This document shows positions 61,571-64,000 of a stretch of DNA of 64,000 nucleotides, piece after piece. This DNA comes from Brachypodius melanocephalos (lineage: Eukaryota; Chordata; Aves; Passeriformes; Pycnonotidae), in assembly GCA_013398615.1 (NCBI GenBank), contig VZSR01003807.1:10419816-10483815 (forward strand), given 5' to 3'. The notes beneath the pieces were generated by a model. It ran no database searches. It saw nothing but the letters and a program-made list of their open reading frames with translations, and was not told the origin of the DNA. Both the position numbers and the translations under genes were made by a program. Each line of letters starts with the position of its first letter. The stretch's first letter is position 1.

Positions 61571-61601
61571 CTATCTAATCTATCTATCTATCTATCTATC
61601 T
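61521..61601. repeat. Compound (CT)n-(CTAT)n microsatellite
   Basis: A pure (CT)n array of about 16 units (61521-61552) passes directly into (CTAT)n (GATA class on the other strand). The CTAT part has one interruption (CTAATC near 61575-61580) and ends with CTC at 61601. The compound structure and purity suggest high length variability. Confidence 0.98.
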
Positions 61602-64000
61602 CAATAGAAAATTAAGTCCGTATTGTGGAGAGAAAAATGTGTTCAGGTTCTTCCCAGGTTTGTTTCTCAGTCTGGGTTTGCTTGCACATTTCCATGCAAA
61701 GGAAAGAAAGAGAAAAAAGAATCATGAGTGCTCCACTTTTTACCAGCTCTTACCTTGTACCTTCACAGATCACATGCTTCTCTCCATACAGGTTTTTGGT
61801 TCTGTTTAAACATCAGCCTTTACAGCACTTTCACTGCTGTGTTGTGTGTATCCATCCCACTAATGCAAGTACCACTTACTCAATGTGACTCACCACCCAT
61901 ACACTGACTTGCTTCTAAGTCAGCAGAATACTCCATAGCCAACAAATTTTCTCATTTTTCAAAGTGACCTTTGTTTCCATGATCCTTCAATTCTCATTCT
62001 ACAAAAAGGAGGGTGAAGAGAAAACTGAGACTGCTAAAAAGTCAAACAATGTGGGCTTATAGTTAAATAGACAAACAAAACATTATTCTTGTTTGCCTAC
62101 TTGTTTTATTGTTGCTGTTGTTGGGTTTTTAAAATTAATATTCGGCTCCAAATGAATGAAAGAGGGAATACATGAGAAAAAAGCAGCTGAGATAGAGATT
62201 TGCATATGCAAAAAGTGTGGTTATTTCTGGAACTCTAACCAAAATCCACCAGTGTCTGAATGCCCTTTGTGTTTTGAAAAATCTCTCTCAGAAATCCTTG
62301 TTTGTCAAGTTTGAGCCTTTAACCTGATTCTGTGATCACTATGAAAGCCCTGTGATTTGAGACCTAAGATGGGAAAATATGACATTCCCTCTAACTCTGG
62401 TAGCACAAGCAGGTGCTGCTGCATAAATACCTTGAAATGTGTAATAGCAGTCTATGTCAAAGTTTTCAGAAATCTTTTGTATTAGGCCCAAATTTGCTTT
62501 TCAGGCAGAGGGGGTAGGGTCAATTAGATGGAGATGCTTCCTGCTGGCTCGTGCTGTTGTCAGTCAGGTGATTGTATACAATATTTATGTTCACCTTACC
62601 ACTTCTAATTACACCTTTCCTAGAAGCCATTGGATGCGCACTCGTTCAAGTGTTCTCTCTTGATTTGCCCCTGCAGAATAGGCTATGGTCCCCTACTTCA
62701 TTATCCTGCATCTGATTTAATGATCTTAGTCTTTTATGAACCTTACAGGTTAAGATAAGTGCTGACTGGGTACTTACATATACCTTTTTCATTTTAATTT
62801 TTAATCTTTAGTGGTGCAATGAGTGTGTATCCGCAAGCATCACGCTAGTCAGCATAAAAATATAAATAACACTCTAAGATTTCATGAACACATATCTCAG
62901 TATTCTTTTAGCTGGTGGGATAAGCATGGTGAGCCCCTCGCTCCTTTTAGCTGCACATTTTTCTGAGGTTCAGTCATGTAATTTAGCTTGCAGTGGCCTG
63001 GGTTACAACAGTATCTATGATATTATCAGAATAGCTATTCTCACAGCTATATGGTTAACTGAGCAAATTAAGAAGCACTTGACCTGCCCTAATGATTTTT
63101 TTTTAGTATTACAGTCACAAAAGCCCATTTTTAAAACATGCTATTTATTTTCCTCTCACAGCTTCTGCATGGTGCCAAGTACATCAAAACAGCAAGGGAA
63201 AACTGGATATGCAGCAGGGAATGTAAAATAAGCAGGTACAAAGGCTATAAAAATGAGAAAATACTTAATAATCTTGGCAATTTTCAAAATTTTATGCACA
63301 GTAAGATATAATTTTGTTATAAATGGTTGATTTTCCCAAGCTGATTGTAAATTTTTGGTAGCTCTCCTACTTTCAAAGTTTTCAGTTCCAGGGTGGTGTA
63401 TACTTAAAATCCTATGCCTGATATGTCTCAAGATATTTGTGCCTAAAATTTTAATACATAAAAACTTTTATATGGGAAGAGGTTGCATACTTATTCCATT
63501 TGCCTTAATCCAACAAAGAAACTTGAGAAAAGAGAATTCATATTTTAGTAGTAACATAATGAATGAATGGGCTAAATTATTCATGGTCCTTCCATCCTTT
63601 GAAACAAAGTGAATTTTAGGAGGACATAACTGTTCTCAAGAAGGCAATCGATAAAAGAACAGACCTGTCAAACAAATACTTCATGTTAAATTATTCACTG
63701 TTCTCTAACATTTAATTAACAGAAGAACACAGTTGTCCTTGCTCGTGTCCAGTTATTGGAAACCATTATCTGTTCTCTACCACGTCTCGTCGCTCAGTTA
63801 AATACTGCAGAAGGATCTGTGCAGTGAGGCAGCTGGAGCCATCGATGTTTATTAATTCATGACTGGTGCTCAAAGCACTGACCACAGAACTAAAGCCATG
63901 AATTTGAGAAGGAGCTGCTCATCTATTATAGCTGGCCCCTAATGATTGTTTTGTTCTTGGCTCTGTGTTTCTGTTCTCTGTCTGCTGACTGATGGTGTAC
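61602..64000. other. Unique noncoding DNA to the end of the window
   Basis: No gene is recognised. A 115-codon plus frame (62884-63231) starts with a hydrophobic stretch but has no recognised family and lies in AT-rich DNA. The last 300 bases (63700-63990) are non-repetitive, with a few CpG and AT-rich core motifs (for example TTATTAATTCATGACTGG), and have the look of a possible conserved regulatory element. Conservation cannot be seen from one sequence. Confidence 0.45.

Noticed and set aside
1..64000. CRISPR arrays, rRNA genes, prokaryotic operons or an integrated phage
   Set aside because: There are no regularly spaced repeats, no rRNA signature words, no dense gene arrangement and no prokaryotic ribosome-binding pattern; the vertebrate repeats exclude a prokaryotic source.

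Overview
The window looks like a gene-poor, AT-rich stretch of a sauropsid, most probably bird, nuclear genome. The best evidence is the repeat content. There are two well-preserved copies of the avian-type 3' region of CR1 LINEs (10094-10395 minus, 16310-16785 plus). There are also remains of a much older CR1/L3-like LINE (4100-5650 and 46563-46830) and one ancient CORE-SINE/MIR-like fragment (9060-9266). Primate or rodent repeats such as Alu, B1/B2 or young L1 are absent. There is no operon-like packing, no bacterial gene structure, no CRISPR array, no rRNA and no credible tRNA. The species and chromosome cannot be told from the sequence alone.

Layout: 1-4.1 kb is unique noncoding DNA. 4.1-5.65 kb is a decayed LINE whose reverse transcriptase motifs can still be read. 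5.65-16.3 kb is unique DNA carrying a CT tract, the MIR-like SINE, a minus-strand CR1 and a possible LTR start. 16.3-16.8 kb is a plus-strand CR1. 16.8-27.5 kb holds a GATA-class microsatellite, a 19-bp tandem repeat and weak ancient-repeat traces, and ends at a 220-base assembly gap (27543-27762). 27.8-46.5 kb holds a long pyrimidine-biased stretch, a perfect 14-bp hairpin, a possible LTR 3' end, a TTTTC microsatellite, a direct repeat flanking a poly-A segment, and T-rich and ATATAC tracts. 46.5-64 kb holds the 3' end of a second L3-like LINE, a CpG-enriched patch with a good splice donor, a TATA/CRE-like cluster and a compound CT/CTAT microsatellite.

No protein-coding gene could be recognised. 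The longest open frames (165, 160 and 158 codons) have no recognisable domain, and several overlap each other on opposite strands, as chance frames do. The window is best read as a gene desert or part of a very large intron. A few places look like isolated exons or promoters (16022-16119, 18703-18815, 47750-48037, 53921-54182). They are offered only as low-confidence candidates that need transcript or cross-species evidence. I did not find an undescribed biological system. The most unusual items are the perfect hairpin at 32304-32338, an 18-base exact match between two loci 36 kb apart that suggests an old dispersed repeat, and the CpG-enriched candidate first exon near 48 kb.
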